64,000 nt of DNA from Geodermatophilus normandii (GCF_003182485.1 NZ_QGTX01000001.1:2558001-2622000), one strand, 5' to 3'; positions 8,256 through 16,868 are shown, numbered from the stretch's first letter. Made by a program: numbers and translations. The notes: generated by a model from the sequence alone, not told the origin.

Positions 8256-9140
8256 GTGCCCACCACCACCGCGGCGGCCGACGCCCTGATCGACCCCCGG
8301 CACCCCTTCGCCGCGCACCTCGCGCACGTCGCCGGGCTCGGGGAGCACCGGTCCTGGACGCCCGACGACGGCCCGCTGCCCGCGCTCTACCTCAGCCACG
8401 GCGCCCCGCCGCTGTTCGAGGACGCGCCCTGGATGCGCGAGCTGGCCGCCTGGGCCCGCGCGCTGCCCCGGCCGCGGTCGGTGCTCATCGTGAGCGCGCA
8501 CTGGGAGTCGGACTCCCTGGGCGTCACCAGCACCGTGCCGGCCGAGCTGGTCTACGACTTCGGCGGCTTCGACCCCATGTACTCGCGCATGCGCTACGAC
8601 ACCCCGGAGGCGACCGGCCTGGCCCGACAGCTGCGCGCCGTCCTGCCGGAGACCGCGCACGTGTTCGAGCACCGCGGCCGCGGGCTCGACCACGGCGCGT
8701 GGGTGCCGCTCAAGGTCATGTACCCGGAGGCCGACGTCCCGGTGCTGCAGCTGAGCCTGCCCACGCACGACACGGCCACCCTGCTCGCGCTGGGGGAGCG
8801 CCTGCGGCCGCTGCGCGAGCAGGGCGTCCTGGTGATCGGCTCCGGGTTCATGACCCACGGCCTGCCGTACCTCACCCGCGAGATGCTCGGCGGCGCCGTC
8901 CCGGGCTGGTCGGCGGACTTCGACGCCTGGGCCGCCGACGCGCTCGGCCGCGGCGACGTCGAGGAGCTGGCGCGCTTCCGGCTGCGCGCACCCGGGCTGC
9001 GCTACGCCCACCCCACGGTCGAGCACTTCACGCCGCTGTTCGTCACCCTGGGCGCGGCGACCGACCCGGCCGCCGGCGTCACCACCGCGATCGACGGCTT
9101 CTTCATCGGCCTCGCGCGCCGCTCGTTCCAGGTGGCCTGA
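8256..9140 (+). CDS. LigB/DODA-type extradiol dioxygenase (class III)
   Basis: 294 residues, matching the 4,5-DOPA-dioxygenase/YgiD group of class III ring-cleaving enzymes. Metal-ligand candidates are His in YLSHGAPP, His in VSAHWES and His in LDHGAWVPL; a late conserved His lies in YAHPTVEHFTPL. SLPTHDTATLLALG and the GFMTHGLPYL region also fit the fold. A GTG start 3 nt after the ribA stop implies translational coupling. The product would open a catechol ring meta to the hydroxyls using Fe(II) or Zn. Together with MarR control, a phenolic-compound response is plausible. The natural substrate is unknown. Confidence 0.85.
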   Translation: MPTTTAAADALIDPRHPFAAHLAHVAGLGEHRSWTPDDGPLPALYLSHGAPPLFEDAPWMRELAAWARALPRPRSVLIVSAHWESDSLGVTSTVPAELVYDFGGFDPMYSRMRYDTPEATGLARQLRAVLPETAHVFEHRGRGLDHGAWVPLKVMYPEADVPVLQLSLPTHDTATLLALGERLRPLREQGVLVIGSGFMTHGLPYLTREMLGGAVPGWSADFDAWAADALGRGDVEELARFRLRAPGLRYAHPTVEHFTPLFVTLGAATDPAAGVTTAIDGFFIGLARRSFQVA

Positions 9141-9144
9141 GCCG

Positions 9145-9546
9145 TCAGTTGACGACGTGCAGCTGGTCGATCCAGACGACCTCCCAGACGTTGCCGTCCG
9201 GGTCGGCGAAGCTGCCGGTGTAGCGGGCGTCCTCCGCGCGCGGGGGCAGTCCCGGCCGGCCCCCGGCGGCGGCCGCACGGGCCAGCAGGTCGTCGACCTC
9301 CGCGCGGCCGTCCGCGGTGAGCGCGTGCACGACGGTCGGCGCCTGGGCGGGATCCCCGGCCTCGCCGGGCAGCAGCGCGGCGAACCGCTCGCGGGTCTGC
9401 AGCGAGAGCACCTGCTCGTCGCCGAGCACCACAGCGGCCTCGCCCTCGTCGGAGGAGGTCTCCTCGACGCGGAAGCCGAGCGCCTCGTAGAACGCCCGCG
9501 CCGCCGCGAGGTCGCGCACCGGCAGCTTGACGAACAGCATGCTCAC
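9145..9546 (-). CDS. VOC-family protein (glyoxalase/bleomycin-resistance fold)
   Basis: About 133 residues with one pair of beta-alpha-beta modules: LFVKLPVRDLAAARAFYEALGF at the start and YTGSFADPDGNVWEVVWID at the end. This is the common YaeR/PhnB-like single VOC unit. The GTG at 9546 overlaps the stop of the upstream hydrolase (GTGA); ATG at 9540 would give a protein two residues shorter. As last gene of the ring-cleavage operon it could be an accessory isomerase, epimerase or binding protein. The family is functionally too broad to specify. Confidence 0.82.
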   Translation of the reverse strand: MSMLFVKLPVRDLAAARAFYEALGFRVEETSSDEGEAAVVLGDEQVLSLQTRERFAALLPGEAGDPAQAPTVVHALTADGRAEVDDLLARAAAAGGRPGLPPRAEDARYTGSFADPDGNVWEVVWIDQLHVVN

Positions 9547-10727
9547 GACGTCGCCCGGCCCAGCTCGGCGAAGGTGTCGGCCACCCAGTCGGCGATGAAG
9601 GTGCTCACGTACGGCAGGTGGTCCAGGCCGATGTGCTCGGTCGCGCCCTCCTCGGGCGTGAACACCCGCAGCTCGCGCTTGGGGGAGTTGACCGCCTGCT
9701 CGTACGAGCGGTGCGCCATCTCCAGCGGGATCTGCCGGTCGTTGGCGCCGTGCGCGACGAGGAACGGCACGGTGATCCGCTCGACGACGCCCTCCAGGTT
9801 GACGGCGTCGGCGAAGTCGAGGAACCCGTCGAGGTCGTTCTCGTCCCCCTCCTGGCCCCACACCCACAGCACGTGCTCCCAGTAGTGCGGCACCGGCCGC
9901 TCGCCCTCGCGCTGCCGGCGACGGCGCTGCACCGCACCCCAGTCGTGGTTGGCGCCCCAGGCCACGCAGAGCGCGAACCGCTTCTCGAACGCCGCGGCGC
10001 GCGGGGCGTAGTACCCGCCGAGCGACCAGCCGGCGATGCCGATCCGGGAGGCGTCGACGTCGTCGCGCGCGGACAGGAAGTCCACCGCGGCCGCGCCCCA
10101 CGCCTCGGTGTCGATGCGCGCGGTCAGCCCCTGCAGCCGCAGCGCCTCACCGGTGCCGGGCTGGTCGAGCATCAGGCAGGAGACGCCGCGGGCGGCCAGC
10201 TCCTCCCAGTGGTTCGAGGCGTACATGTGCTCCTTGGTGGAGTCCAGCCCGTTGACCAGCACGAGCACCGGCACCGGGCCGTCGTCGGCGGCCGGCGCCG
10301 AGGAGAAGTAGGCCGGCAGCGTCGTCCCCTCGTAGGGCACCTCCACCCGGGACACCCGCGGGCTGTGCGTCTCGAACGCCTTCTGCGCGATCTCGAGCAT
10401 CCGCCGGTAGGTGGGCACCCGGTGGGGGTCGGAGTGGGCGAGCATCCGCTCGGCCTGCGCCAGGTAGTTGCTGGCGCGGAACCACAGCTGCCCGGCGGTG
10501 CGGACGTGCCCGGCCTTCTCCGCCTCCTCGGCCTGGCCGACGAGCTGGTCGGTCAGGGCGGTCCAGGCACGCAGGAAGTCCGGCGTCCCGGCGTCCTCGC
10601 CGGCGTTCGCGGCGTCCTTGATCGGCCGGCAGGCGCGGTCGACCTCGTCGATGAGCCCGCCGGAGTTCAGCGTGGCGACCACGCTGAGGTTCCAGGTGTA
10701 GGGGCCGGTGGGGAAGTACTCGAACAC
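9543..10727 (-). CDS. Alpha/beta hydrolase with N-terminal helical cap (C-C hydrolase/DHPON-hydrolase-like)
   Basis: 394 residues. The first ~150 residues are helical (cap), followed by an alpha/beta-hydrolase core: VLVNGLDSTKEHMY near residue 150, nucleophile elbow GIAGWSLGGYYAPRAA near 235, acid in AHGANDRQIP and His in ATEHIGLDHL. Architecture and the NGLDSTKE segment match FrsA/2,6-dihydroxypseudooxynicotine-hydrolase-like enzymes that cleave carbon-carbon bonds next to a carbonyl. In this operon, downstream of an extradiol dioxygenase, a role in hydrolysing a ring-fission product is a reasonable inference. GTG at 10727 follows GAGAGGAACC. Confidence 0.85.
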   Translation of the reverse strand: MFEYFPTGPYTWNLSVVATLNSGGLIDEVDRACRPIKDAANAGEDAGTPDFLRAWTALTDQLVGQAEEAEKAGHVRTAGQLWFRASNYLAQAERMLAHSDPHRVPTYRRMLEIAQKAFETHSPRVSRVEVPYEGTTLPAYFSSAPAADDGPVPVLVLVNGLDSTKEHMYASNHWEELAARGVSCLMLDQPGTGEALRLQGLTARIDTEAWGAAAVDFLSARDDVDASRIGIAGWSLGGYYAPRAAAFEKRFALCVAWGANHDWGAVQRRRRQREGERPVPHYWEHVLWVWGQEGDENDLDGFLDFADAVNLEGVVERITVPFLVAHGANDRQIPLEMAHRSYEQAVNSPKRELRVFTPEEGATEHIGLDHLPYVSTFIADWVADTFAELGRATS

Positions 10728-10739
10728 GGGCGGTTCCTC

Positions 10740-11504
10740 TCAGGATGCGGCCGGCGCCGCGGCGGACACGGCGTCGCTGATCGACTTCACGCCGCCGTGG
10801 GCGGTCATCCCGCCGTCGACGGGGATCTCGGCGCCGGTGACGAAGGAGGCGCCGTCGCCGAGGAGGAAGGCCACCAGCGGCGCCACCTCGTCGACGGTGC
10901 CGGTGCGGCCCAGCGGGGTCTCGGCGACGTTGGCGTCGCGGAACGCCGGCGCCGCCGAGGCGGTCATCGGCGTCTCGATGTAGCCGGGGTGCACGGTGTT
11001 GACCCGGATGCCGCGCGGCCCGAGCTCCAGGCACGCGGCCTTCGCCAGGCCGCGCAGCGCCCACTTCGACGCGGTGTAGGCCACCGGGTAGTGACCGGTC
11101 AGGGCCGCCACGGAGCCGACGACGACGACCGAGCCGCCGTCGGTCATCAACGGGGTGAGCGCCTGGATGCCGAGCAGCGTGCCGGTCACGTTGACCTCGG
11201 TGACCCGCGCGAGGTCGGCCGGGTCGAGGTCGCCGAGGCGCGCCCGCCAGGTGATCCCGGCGTTGGCGACCAGCCCGTGGACCCGGCCGTGCCGCTCGCG
11301 CAGGTCGGCGGCCAGCGCGGCCCAGCCGGCGGCGTCGGTGACGTCCAGGCGCCGGTAGGACGCCCCGCCGAGGTCCTCGGCCGGCTCCGGCTGCACGTCG
11401 GTGGCGACCACCGTCGCGCCCTCGGCGGCGAGCAGGCGCGCCTCCGCGGCGCCCTGCCCCTGGGCCGCGCCGGTGACGACGACGACCCGGCCGGACAGGC
11501 TCAC
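10740..11504 (-). CDS. Short-chain dehydrogenase/reductase in ring-cleavage operon
   Basis: 254 residues with complete classical SDR motifs: [11 protein letters not shown] loop, VANAGIT, Ser in [14 protein letters not shown], and PGYIETPM after the active site. The Asp in ATDVQPEP after strand 2 suggests NAD(H) preference. Its GTG start overlaps the stop of the FAH-family gene, and the next gene begins 13 nt after its stop, so it belongs to one transcript from 15718 to 9145. It probably oxidises or reduces an alcohol/ketone intermediate of the pathway. Confidence 0.88.
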   Translation of the reverse strand: MSLSGRVVVVTGAAQGQGAAEARLLAAEGATVVATDVQPEPAEDLGGASYRRLDVTDAAGWAALAADLRERHGRVHGLVANAGITWRARLGDLDPADLARVTEVNVTGTLLGIQALTPLMTDGGSVVVVGSVAALTGHYPVAYTASKWALRGLAKAACLELGPRGIRVNTVHPGYIETPMTASAAPAFRDANVAETPLGRTGTVDEVAPLVAFLLGDGASFVTGAEIPVDGGMTAHGGVKSISDAVSAAAPAAS

Positions 11505-12496
11505 GCCGGGCGCTTGCGGGTGCGTGGCCGGGGACGGGCGGCCCGGACCGGCGGCAGCTCGACACCGTCCACCACGCGGTTGCGGATGGTGCCGATGCCC
11601 TCGACGGTCATCTCGACGACGTCACCGGGCCGCAGCGGACCCGGGGCCGCGTCGCCGCGCCGGCCCCAGAGCTCCGCGAGGCAGCCGCCGTTGCCGCAGG
11701 TGCCCGAGCCGAGCACGTCGCCGGCGCGGACCTCGGTGCCGCGGGAGGCGTAGGCGATGAGCTCCTCGAACGGCCAGCCCATGTTGGACAGCAGGTCCTG
11801 GCCGATCTCGGTGCCGTTGACGCTCACCCGCATGTCCAGGGCGAGGAAGCCCTCGTCGTCGCGGTACGGCTCGAGCTCGTCGGCGGTCACCAGCCAGGGG
11901 CCGAGGGTGGTGGCGGAGTCCTTGCCCTTGGCCGGGCCGAGGTTGACCCGCATCTCGCGGGCCTGCAGGTCCCGCGCCGACCAGTCGTTGAGCACCGTGT
12001 ACCCGAAGACGTGGTCGCGGGCGGCCTCCGGGCTCAGCGAGGCGCCGTCAGAACCCTCCACGGCGCCCACCACCACGGCGACCTCGAGCTCGAAGTCGAA
12101 GCGCTGCGAGCCCGGCGGCACCGCGACGTCGTCGTGCGCGCCGACGAGCGCGTAGGGGTTGGTGAAGTAGAAGGTCGGCGCCTGGTACCACTCGTCGACC
12201 ACGCCGGCGACGCCGTCGATCGCCTTGCGGACGCCCTCGACGTGCTCCTCGAAGGCGACGAAGTCGCGCACCGTCGGCGCCTCCAGCGGCGGCAGCAGCC
12301 GCACCGACCCCACGGGCACCGCCGGTCCGCGCAGCGCCTCCGCACCCGCCTCGAGCGCGGCGGGCAGCCCCGCCCGGACGAGGTCGAGCACCGTCGTCCG
12401 GGCGGGGAGCTCGTGCAGCCCGGCAGTGCCGTCGGGGAGGTCGCTGACGACGCCGGCGCGGACCTGGCCGTCCGCCTCCCAGGTGGCGAACCGCAT
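11501..12496 (-). CDS. Fumarylacetoacetate hydrolase (FAH) family protein
   Basis: 331 residues. The metal site of the FAH superfamily is visible: ExE in [12 protein letters not shown], and the Asp in [31 protein letters not shown] and [20 protein letters not shown] are conserved substrate-pocket segments closest to FAH-type C-C hydrolases and acylpyruvases. In meta pathways this superfamily also supplies 2-hydroxypentadienoate hydratase or oxalocrotonate decarboxylase, so several reactions are possible. ATG at 12496 overlaps the upstream stop (ATGA). An Arg/Pro-rich tail follows the last domain strand. Confidence 0.88.
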   Translation of the reverse strand: MRFATWEADGQVRAGVVSDLPDGTAGLHELPARTTVLDLVRAGLPAALEAGAEALRGPAVPVGSVRLLPPLEAPTVRDFVAFEEHVEGVRKAIDGVAGVVDEWYQAPTFYFTNPYALVGAHDDVAVPPGSQRFDFELEVAVVVGAVEGSDGASLSPEAARDHVFGYTVLNDWSARDLQAREMRVNLGPAKGKDSATTLGPWLVTADELEPYRDDEGFLALDMRVSVNGTEIGQDLLSNMGWPFEELIAYASRGTEVRAGDVLGSGTCGNGGCLAELWGRRGDAAPGPLRPGDVVEMTVEGIGTIRNRVVDGVELPPVRAARPRPRTRKRPA

Positions 12497-13434
12497 CAGA
12501 CCGGCGGGGCCACGAACAGGCCCTTGTCGGGGTCGTTGAACGACTTCTTGGCCACGAACTCGTTCATGGCGTTGGCCGTGCCCCACTGGTCGGAGACCTC
12601 GGGGTTGGAGAAGTCGTAGACGTGCGGGTGCCAGGTGTCCTCGTCGAGGACCTCGAGCTCGGTCGTGTACTCGATCGTGTTGCCGTGCGGGTCGAGGAAG
12701 TAGCTGAAGGTGTTGTTGCCGGCCAGGTGCCGGCCCGGGCCCCAGACCTTCTCCACGCCCTGGCGCAGCAGCCGGCCGGTGCCGCGCATGTACTCGTCGA
12801 TGCCGCGCAGCTCGAAGCTCGCGTGGTGCAGCGAGGGGTGCGGACCGCGGGCGACCGCCATGCTGTGGTGCCAGGCGTTGGTCCGCATGAACCACATCAT
12901 CGAGCCCATCCGCGGGTGCATCAGGGTGTCCGACAGGGCGAAGGCCAGGTGCTTCTCGTAGAAGGCGACCGTGCCCTCGGGGTCGGCGGAGTTGATGACC
13001 ACGTGCGAGAGGCGGACGGGGATCGACTCGCCCTCCTCGATGGTCCGGTGCCGGCGGACCTCGACGTCGGAGCTGACCTCGATCGTGCGGCCCTCGTTGT
13101 CGAAGAACCGGAAGCCGTAGCCGCCGCCGGGGGTCTGCAGGTCGCGCGGCTCGTGCACCAACTGCACGCCGTCGGCGGCCAGCTGCCCCGCCAGGGTGTC
13201 GACGTCGGCGGCGTCCTTCGCCCCGAAGCTGATCAGGTCGATCCGCTTGTCGGCCGACTCGCGCAACCGCACGATGTACTGCTCCGGCGACCCCTCGGCG
13301 GCCAGGAAGGCCAGCCCGGAGTCGGTGTGCTCGGTCTTCAGGCCCCAGGTGCCGGAGTAGAAGTCGAGCTGCTTGGCGAAGTCGGGCACGGCGAGGTCGA
13401 CGTGCCGCAGGTGGGTGATCAGGCGCTGGGTCAT
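12496..13434 (-). CDS. Type I extradiol (catechol 2,3-) dioxygenase, VOC superfamily
   Basis: 312 residues with two VOC modules, the BphC/MhpB-like architecture of Fe(II) extradiol dioxygenases. The C-terminal module keeps all three metal ligands: His in RLSHVVINS (~150), His in SLHHASFEL (~210) and Glu in GNTIEYTTE (~260), so catalysis looks intact. The N-terminal module (HLRHVDLAVPDF) is the non-catalytic copy. It would insert O2 into a catechol-type product of the flavin monooxygenase encoded upstream. GGAGAACC precedes the ATG at 13434. The upstream 88-bp spacer holds hairpin element A, so expression relative to the monooxygenase may be altered there. Confidence 0.88.
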   Translation of the reverse strand: MTQRLITHLRHVDLAVPDFAKQLDFYSGTWGLKTEHTDSGLAFLAAEGSPEQYIVRLRESADKRIDLISFGAKDAADVDTLAGQLAADGVQLVHEPRDLQTPGGGYGFRFFDNEGRTIEVSSDVEVRRHRTIEEGESIPVRLSHVVINSADPEGTVAFYEKHLAFALSDTLMHPRMGSMMWFMRTNAWHHSMAVARGPHPSLHHASFELRGIDEYMRGTGRLLRQGVEKVWGPGRHLAGNNTFSYFLDPHGNTIEYTTELEVLDEDTWHPHVYDFSNPEVSDQWGTANAMNEFVAKKSFNDPDKGLFVAPPV

Positions 13435-13460
13435 GGTGGTTCTCCAGGTGTTCCGGTCAG

Positions 13461-13518
13461 GGCGGCCCTCCTGCAGGGCCCCGCCGCGAGCGTGCGAGCG
13501 GTGGGGGCAGGAGGGTCC
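13461..13518 (-). repeat. Stop-proximal hairpin element, copy A
   Basis: On the minus strand, 4 nt after the monooxygenase stop, the element begins GGACCC and ends in GGCCGCC. The outer stem GCAGGAGGG/CCCTCCTGC (13507-13515 with 13466-13474) encloses a conserved core containing GCTCGCACGCTCGC. It is one of six related copies (A-F) in the window. Unlike most others this copy lies inside an operon, where it could attenuate transcription or protect upstream mRNA. Confidence 0.75.
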
Positions 13519-13522
13519 TCTC

Positions 13523-14653
13523 TCAGGCGGGCTGGGAGACGAGCTGGGCGATGGAGCGCATGAGCCCCGGGATGTCGCCCTGCACGTGCTCGAGCTGCCA
13601 CTGGGCGAGCTGGTTGGAGGCGTCGACGACGGTCCGCGCGCGCTCGAACCGGCGGGCGTGGAAGGCGTCCCACAGGTCCTGGTCGAGCGCGTCGCGGGTG
13701 AGCAGCAGGTCGGTGAGGACGGCGGCGTCCTCCAGTGCCATCGCCCCGCCCTGCGCGATGGTCGGCGGGCAGGTGTGCGCGGCGTCGCCGATCAGGACGA
13801 CGCGGCCGCGGTTCCACGGCGCCGGCAGCACGTGCGTCTCGAACCAGGTGTAGTTCACCCGGGACGGGTCGGTGAGCTGCTCGCGGATCTCGTCCCACGG
13901 CCCGTGGTAGGCCGCGGCGAGCTCCTTCATCGTGGCCAGCTGCTCCTCGGGGGTGAGTGTGGAGCGGTCCTGCGCCGGCTCGACGATGTAGGCGTAGAGG
14001 GAGTCCTCGCTGGTCGGGCAGTAGCCGGCGATGAACGAGGGCCCGCCGTAGTACAGGTCGGTGCGCGTGACGCTGGCCGGCCGCGGGCCGAACGCGCGCC
14101 AGATGCCCATGCCGACCGGCTTGGTCTCCAGCTCCACGCCGATGGCCCGGCGGGTCCAGGAGCGCAGCCCGTCGGCGCCGACGACGAGGTCGTAGCGGCC
14201 GGTCGAGCCGTCGGCGAAGGTCACGTCCACGCCGGTGGCGTCCTGCGCGAGGGCGGTGTGCGTCGTCCCGCAGCGCACCTTGACGCCGACCTCGGCGGCG
14301 CGGTCGGTGAGGATCCGGGCGAGCTCCGGGCGCGGCATTCCCATGACGGCCGGCAGGTCCGGGCCGCCGGTGCGGGCGTCGGGGACCTCCGCGACGACGG
14401 TCCCGTTCGGGTCGGGCGCCCGGATGCCGGTGACGTCGAAGGCGTAGCCGGCGGCCTGCAGCTGCTCCCAGACGCCGAGGGTGCGCAGCTCGCGCAGCGC
14501 GTTGCCCTGCAGGGTGATCCCGGAGCCGAGGGCCGCGGTGTCGGGCTTGATCTCGACCAGGTCGACGGCGACGCCGGCCTCGGCCAGGCGGATGGCGGTG
14601 GCGGAACCGGCGAGGCCGGCCCCGACCACGAGCACGCTGTTGACGGCGGGCAC
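13523..14653 (-). CDS. FAD-dependent aromatic monooxygenase (group A, PHBH fold)
   Basis: 376 residues. FAD motifs are in order: VLVVGAGLAGSATAIRLAEAG at residue ~7, the DG motif VVGADGLRSWTRR near 160 and the GD motif VLIGDAAHTCPPTIAQGGAMALEDA near 290. These define single-component NAD(P)H-dependent hydroxylases of aromatic or N-heterocyclic rings. Its place between a cyclase-family gene and an extradiol dioxygenase suggests it makes the dihydroxylated ring that is then cleaved. GTG at 14653 follows GGAGG immediately after the stop of the upstream gene. The ring substrate cannot be read from sequence. Confidence 0.9.
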   Translation of the reverse strand: MPAVNSVLVVGAGLAGSATAIRLAEAGVAVDLVEIKPDTAALGSGITLQGNALRELRTLGVWEQLQAAGYAFDVTGIRAPDPNGTVVAEVPDARTGGPDLPAVMGMPRPELARILTDRAAEVGVKVRCGTTHTALAQDATGVDVTFADGSTGRYDLVVGADGLRSWTRRAIGVELETKPVGMGIWRAFGPRPASVTRTDLYYGGPSFIAGYCPTSEDSLYAYIVEPAQDRSTLTPEEQLATMKELAAAYHGPWDEIREQLTDPSRVNYTWFETHVLPAPWNRGRVVLIGDAAHTCPPTIAQGGAMALEDAAVLTDLLLTRDALDQDLWDAFHARRFERARTVVDASNQLAQWQLEHVQGDIPGLMRSIAQLVSQPA

Positions 14654-14662
14654 GGCGGCCTC

Positions 14663-15718
14663 CTACTTGACGGCGATCGGGTTGACCGGGGCGCCGACGG
14701 CGCCGGTCACGGGCAGGGGAGCGGCGGCGAGGAAGAACTCCCAGACGCCGTCGGCCGCGCAGTCGGCGGCCAGCGCGTCGAGGTCCCACAGCTCGCCGAG
14801 GAACAGGCCGATGTTGGGGATGCAGACCTGGTGCAACGGCTGGAAGGCGACGTCGAACTCGTTGGGCCGCACCTCGAAGCCCCAGGTGTCGGTGGCGACG
14901 CCGGCGATCTCGGTGGCGTGCAGCCAGTCGGCGGTGGTGAAGCTCAGGCCGGGGGCGGGGCCGCCGGCGTAGTCGCCCCAGCCCTGACCGGCGGCCACCG
15001 AGCGGCGGGCGCGGGTGAGCTGGCCGGTGCGCACCAGCAGCAGGTCGCCGCGGCCCACCCGGGCGGTGTCGCCCTGCGCGGCGATGGTGGCCTCGAGGTG
15101 GGCGGGGGTGATGGCGAAGCCGTCGGGCAGCTCGCCGTCGGTGCCCAGCGCCCGGCCGACGTCGAGCAGCACGCCCCGGCCGGCGATCCGGTCGGCGGCG
15201 GTCTCGATGCCGGTGACGGCGTCGCCGAGGCTGGTGACGACGTCGCCGGCGCGGCGGCCGTTCCAGGCGTTGCCGTGGTCGAAGATGTGCCCGAGGCCGT
15301 CCCACTGGGTGGAGGCCTGCAGCGGCATGGCGATCACGTCGTCGGCGCCGCCGATGCCGTGCGGGAAGCCCTGCACGCCGCGCTCGGCGTCGGTGCCGGT
15401 GTCGAGCATCGTGTGCACCGGGTTGGTGCGCCGGCGCCAGCCCTTCTGCGGGCCGTCGGCGTCGAAGCGCTGCGACAGCGAGAAGCTCGCGCCGCGGCGG
15501 ACGAGCCGGGCACCCTCGGCACGCTTGGCGTCGTCGAGGAAGTTGAGCGTGCCGAGCACGTCGTCGGCACCCCAGCGGCCCCAGTTCGAGCAGCGCTTCG
15601 CGGCCGCGGCGATGGCCCCCTCGGGGTCGCCGCGGTCGAGCTCGGCGGGGTCGGTCCAGGTGCGGTCGGGCACGGTGCGGTCGGGCACGGTGCGGTCGGG
15701 CACGGTGGGGTCGGGCAC
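14663..15718 (-). CDS. Cyclase/kynurenine-formamidase-like hydrolase (cyclase family)
   Basis: 351 residues. The family region covers ~60-350, with QWDGLGHIFDHGNAWNG carrying the metal-binding Asp/His typical of the large bacterial cyclase branch. Members are Mn/Zn-dependent amidohydrolase- or lactonase-like enzymes (isatin hydrolase, kynurenine formamidase). The first ~20 residues consist of a VPD(R/P)T pentapeptide repeated four times, encoded by a 15-bp tandem repeat, and are unlikely to be part of the fold. GTG at 15718 follows AAGGAG; later GTGs inside the repeat are also possible starts. First gene of the operon facing LysR, so it may open or prepare the substrate before hydroxylation. 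Confidence 0.83.
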   Translation of the reverse strand: MPDPTVPDRTVPDRTVPDRTWTDPAELDRGDPEGAIAAAAKRCSNWGRWGADDVLGTLNFLDDAKRAEGARLVRRGASFSLSQRFDADGPQKGWRRRTNPVHTMLDTGTDAERGVQGFPHGIGGADDVIAMPLQASTQWDGLGHIFDHGNAWNGRRAGDVVTSLGDAVTGIETAADRIAGRGVLLDVGRALGTDGELPDGFAITPAHLEATIAAQGDTARVGRGDLLLVRTGQLTRARRSVAAGQGWGDYAGGPAPGLSFTTADWLHATEIAGVATDTWGFEVRPNEFDVAFQPLHQVCIPNIGLFLGELWDLDALAADCAADGVWEFFLAAAPLPVTGAVGAPVNPIAVK

Positions 15719-15720
15719 GG
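15661..15720 (-). repeat. Four 15-bp tandem repeats at the cyclase start
   Basis: The unit TGCGGTCGGGCACGG is repeated at 15661, 15676, 15691 and (one or two changes) 15706. Each unit contains an in-frame GTG on the minus strand, so copy-number change would shift the N-terminus by five residues and alter the spacing of start codons to the ribosome site. Confidence 0.85.
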
Positions 15721-15800
15721 TCGCGTCTCCTTCGTCGTGACGCGGACCACGGTCCGGCACACCCCCGCGGGTGGGGAAGACGAGATCTCTGATGGTGGGC

Positions 15801-15815
15801 ATCGACGGCGCCGAT
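15801..15815. promoter_or_regulatory. LysR-type binding site candidate (ATC-N9-GAT)
   Basis: An imperfect palindrome beginning ATC and ending GAT with nine bases between fits the T-N11-A rule for LysR regulators. It lies between the divergent cyclase operon (start 15718) and the lysR start (15828). Only 12 bp separate it from the lysR GTG, consistent with autoregulation. A shared site for the catabolic operon is inferred. Confidence 0.5.
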
Positions 15816-15827
15816 ACCGTCGGGACC

Positions 15828-16790
15828 GTGAACCTCGCGAGCCTGGACCTCAACCTGCTCGTGTCCCTCGACGCCCTGCTCCAGCAGCGCAGCGTCACGC
15901 GCGCCGCGGCGCAGATGGGGCTGTCGCAGCCGGCGCTGTCGGCGTCGCTGGCGCGGCTGCGCCGGCACTTCGGCGACGAGCTGCTCACCCGGGTCGGCAA
16001 CGACTACCGGCTCACCCCGCTGGCCGTGCAGCTGCGCGAGCTGGTGCGGGTGGCGCTGTCCGGCGTCGAGCGGGTGTTCACGGCGCAGCCGGGGTTCGAC
16101 CCGACGTCGTCGACCCGCGAGTTCTCCGTGCTGGTCAGCGACTACGTGGTCGTCGTCCTCGGCGACACCATCGCCGGCCTGCTCGCCGAGGAGGCGCCGC
16201 ACACCCGGCTCCGGCTGACCCCGCACTCGCCGGCGATGGTCGACACCGCCCACCAGGTGCTGCTGTCGGCCGACCTGCTGCTGCTGCCGCACGGGTTCGT
16301 CACCGACCTCTCCCACCGCGACCTCTACCGGGACGAGTGGGTGTGCGTGGTCGCCGCCGACAACCCGGTGGCCGAGCGCGGGCTGACGGTGGAGGACCTC
16401 GAGGAGCTGCCGTGGGTGGCCACCTACCACGGGCAGACCGCGTCGACGCCGGCCGCGCGCCAGATGCGCCAGCTCGGCATCGAGCCGCGCGTTCAGGTGG
16501 TCAACGAGAGCTTCCTGACCGTGCCCGCGCTGGTCGCCGGCAGCGGCCGGATCTCCCTGCTGCAGCGCCGGCTGGTCGACCTGCTGCCGCTGGGGTCGGG
16601 CATCCGCGCGCTGCCGCCGCCGTTCGAGGCCGGCCCGCTGGTCGAGGCGATGTGGTGGCACCCGGTCTACGACGACGACCCCGAGCACCGCTACCTGCGC
16701 GACGTCGTCTCGCGGGCCGCGGAGCTCGCCGTCTCCCCGGGCGCGCGGGAGGGCATCGACCTGGTCGATACCGCTCCCCGGGAGACGTGA
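15828..16790 (+). CDS. LysR-family transcriptional regulator of the ring-cleavage operon
   Basis: 320 residues. The winged HTH occupies the N-terminus (SVTRAAAQMGLSQPALSASLARLRRHFGDELLTR), followed by the periplasmic-binding-like ligand domain. The NLASLDLNLLVSLDALLQ opening is typical of the NodD/PcpR-like branch that senses aromatic compounds. GTG at 15828 is chosen because homologues start at this point; an ATG at 15792 would add 12 residues overlapping the operator candidate. Divergent orientation to the catabolic operon strongly suggests local control by a pathway substrate or intermediate. Confidence 0.88.
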   Translation: MNLASLDLNLLVSLDALLQQRSVTRAAAQMGLSQPALSASLARLRRHFGDELLTRVGNDYRLTPLAVQLRELVRVALSGVERVFTAQPGFDPTSSTREFSVLVSDYVVVVLGDTIAGLLAEEAPHTRLRLTPHSPAMVDTAHQVLLSADLLLLPHGFVTDLSHRDLYRDEWVCVVAADNPVAERGLTVEDLEELPWVATYHGQTASTPAARQMRQLGIEPRVQVVNESFLTVPALVAGSGRISLLQRRLVDLLPLGSGIRALPPPFEAGPLVEAMWWHPVYDDDPEHRYLRDVVSRAAELAVSPGAREGIDLVDTAPRET

Positions 16791-16850
16791 TCCCCGCTCC
16801 GGCAGGGACCGTCGTGTCCCACCCCTGGACCGGCGGTCGCCGGTTCCGCT

Positions 16851-16868
16851 GGACCGGGGGCCCGGTCC
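16851..16868 (+). terminator. Hairpin after lysR
   Basis: GGACCGGG (16851-16858) pairs perfectly with CCCGGTCC (16861-16868) over a 2-nt centre, 60 nt after the lysR stop. The tiny loop would have to open by one pair on each side. It is a plausible terminator of the lysR transcript. Confidence 0.45.
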
